A stretch of DNA of 6,597 bases from JAQGMO01 sp050954505 (GTDB lineage Bacteria; Pseudomonadota; Gammaproteobacteria; Burkholderiales; Burkholderiaceae_D). A program made the translations under genes and the position numbers. The DNA is taken from the NCBI GenBank assembly GCA_050954505.1, contig JBPBPY010000349.1, positions 1-6,597 of the forward strand, read 5' to 3'. Position 1 is the stretch's first letter, and every line of letters starts with the position of its first letter. The notes below the pieces were generated by a model. It made no database searches, was not told the origin of the DNA, and saw nothing but the letters and a program-made list of their open reading frames with translations. This document shows positions 6,232-6,597 of the stretch, one piece after another.

Positions 6232-6336
6232 AGGGGGGGGTGTTTAGGTTTTTTGTTAAGCTTAAAAGCGTAAAAGCCAGATTGCTAGGTTCTATCTTCG
6301 GGTGCCCCAATGCATTCTCACTACCGTGGGGGCTTT

Positions 6337-6353
6337 GCCGGGGGTGGCCCGGC
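6337..6353 (+). other. GC-rich stem-loop
   Basis: GCCGGG (6337-6342) pairs with CCCGGC (6348-6353) across a 5-nt loop. It lies just before the longer hairpin of the repeat-like region and is not followed by a T-run. Confidence 0.5.
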
Positions 6354-6361
6354 TGCCAGTC

Positions 6362-6385
6362 ACTTTCTTGCTGCGCCAAGAAAGT
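6362..6385 (+). other. Perfect 9-bp stem-loop of the repeat-like element
   Basis: ACTTTCTTG (6362-6370) and CAAGAAAGT (6377-6385) are perfect inverted copies around a 6-nt loop. The sequence continues AACCAAAGAAGGCGC, partly repeating the right arm as AAGAAAG / AAAGAAG. Confidence 0.6.
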
Positions 6386-6421
6386 AACCAAAGAAGGCGC
6401 TTCAGGCTTGTAGTCTCCGTG

Positions 6422-6436
6422 GGGCTTCTTTAGCCC
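6422..6436 (+). other. Short stem-loop GGGCT/AGCCC
   Basis: GGGCT (6422-6426) pairs with AGCCC (6432-6436) around a TCTTT loop. Sequence after it is TAATTTACG, not a T-run, so termination is doubtful in the + direction. Confidence 0.4.
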
Positions 6437-6558
6437 TAATTTACGCACGACGCTGTAGGGCATATTGGAACTGCTTCGTGCCGTTCGGTCCCGATCATCC
6501 TGTTTGGGCGGGCTATCGTGGTGAGGGTGGGCGCTGAAATTTTAAAAGCAGATTCATG

Positions 6559-6592
6559 CGTCTGGACTTCGTGAGTACGCTTGAGTCAGACG
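6559..6592 (+). other. Stem-loop at the window end
   Basis: CGTCTG (6559-6564) plus ACT (6566-6568) pair with AGT plus CAGACG (6584-6592), a 9-bp stem with one bulged G at 6565 and a 15-nt loop that can pair further. Only five bases follow before the window ends, so a U-tract cannot be judged. Confidence 0.45.
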
Positions 6593-6597
6593 ATCCG

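Larger units (their letters stand above)
6232..6597. other. 366-nt region after mucD with no convincing gene
   Basis: The stop of mucD is followed by a run of eight G (6233-6240) and a T/G-rich stretch with the palindrome TTAAGCTTAA (6256-6265). No hairpin with U-tract ends mucD here. From about 6301 onward the sequence is rich in inverted repeats and resembles a dispersed element. Short open frames on both strands have no recognisable protein character. The gene lepA, which I recall often following mucD in related bacteria, does not begin before the window ends. Confidence 0.6.
6301..6597. repeat. Probable dispersed intergenic repeat element (right end outside the window)
   Basis: The segment contains the hairpin arms ACTTTCTTG and CAAGAAAGT followed by AACCAAAGAAGGCGC. 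I recall this as the core of a repeat scattered through intergenic regions of many beta- and gammaproteobacterial genomes, often mis-called as short proteins containing 'AKKVTKE'. Two copies of CCGTGGGG...CTT flank the core (6324-6335 and 6417-6427). Ends are not defined; the assignment rests on memory and on the density of stem-loops, not on a second copy in this window. Confidence 0.5.

Noticed and set aside
6206..6463. 85-codon minus-strand and 61-codon plus-strand open frames after mucD
   Set aside because: Both run through the hairpins of the repeat-like element, and the translations resemble the spurious 'KKVTKE'-type peptides often predicted in such repeats. A real small protein is not excluded, but nothing supports it.

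Overview
The window looks like chromosome of a betaproteobacterium in Burkholderiales, most like Oxalobacteraceae. This is inferred from protein sequence character, moderately high GC coding DNA, and a gene order (fabF, ygfX-like, rpoE, rseA, rseB, mucD) that I recall from that group. No database search was possible. All real genes lie on the + strand. No tRNA, rRNA, CRISPR array, transposase or phage gene was seen.

Layout. Positions 1-1061 hold the 3' part of fabF (fatty acid elongation), whose start lies outside the window. It is followed by two hairpins, the second a good intrinsic terminator (1107-1151), and then a short degenerate tandem repeat (1205-1260). A small two-helix membrane protein resembling YgfX occupies 1320-1793. 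A sigma-E-type promoter (GAACTT, 16-nt spacer, TCAAT) at 1834-1860 precedes rpoE, which starts at a TTG (1903-2505). A 418-nt non-coding spacer follows, AT-rich in its second half and carrying hairpins and repeated GTTAC/GTAAC words. Then come rseA (2924-3616), rseB (3622-4647) and the periplasmic protease gene mucD/degP (4738-6231). The last 366 nt (6232-6597) hold no convincing gene, but contain several stem-loops and a segment that resembles a dispersed repeat I recall from proteobacterial genomes.

How the genes work together. rpoE, rseA, rseB and mucD form an envelope-stress module. Sigma-E is held at the inner membrane by the anti-sigma factor RseA, RseB guards the periplasmic side of RseA, and released sigma-E drives its own promoter and envelope quality-control genes. 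MucD is a periplasmic serine protease/chaperone that handles misfolded envelope proteins. The DegS and RseP proteases that would cleave RseA are not in the window.

Nothing here is clearly a new system. The most rewarding places to look are the long rpoE-rseA spacer, the repeat-like 3' region, and the ygfX-like gene beside the sigma-E operon.
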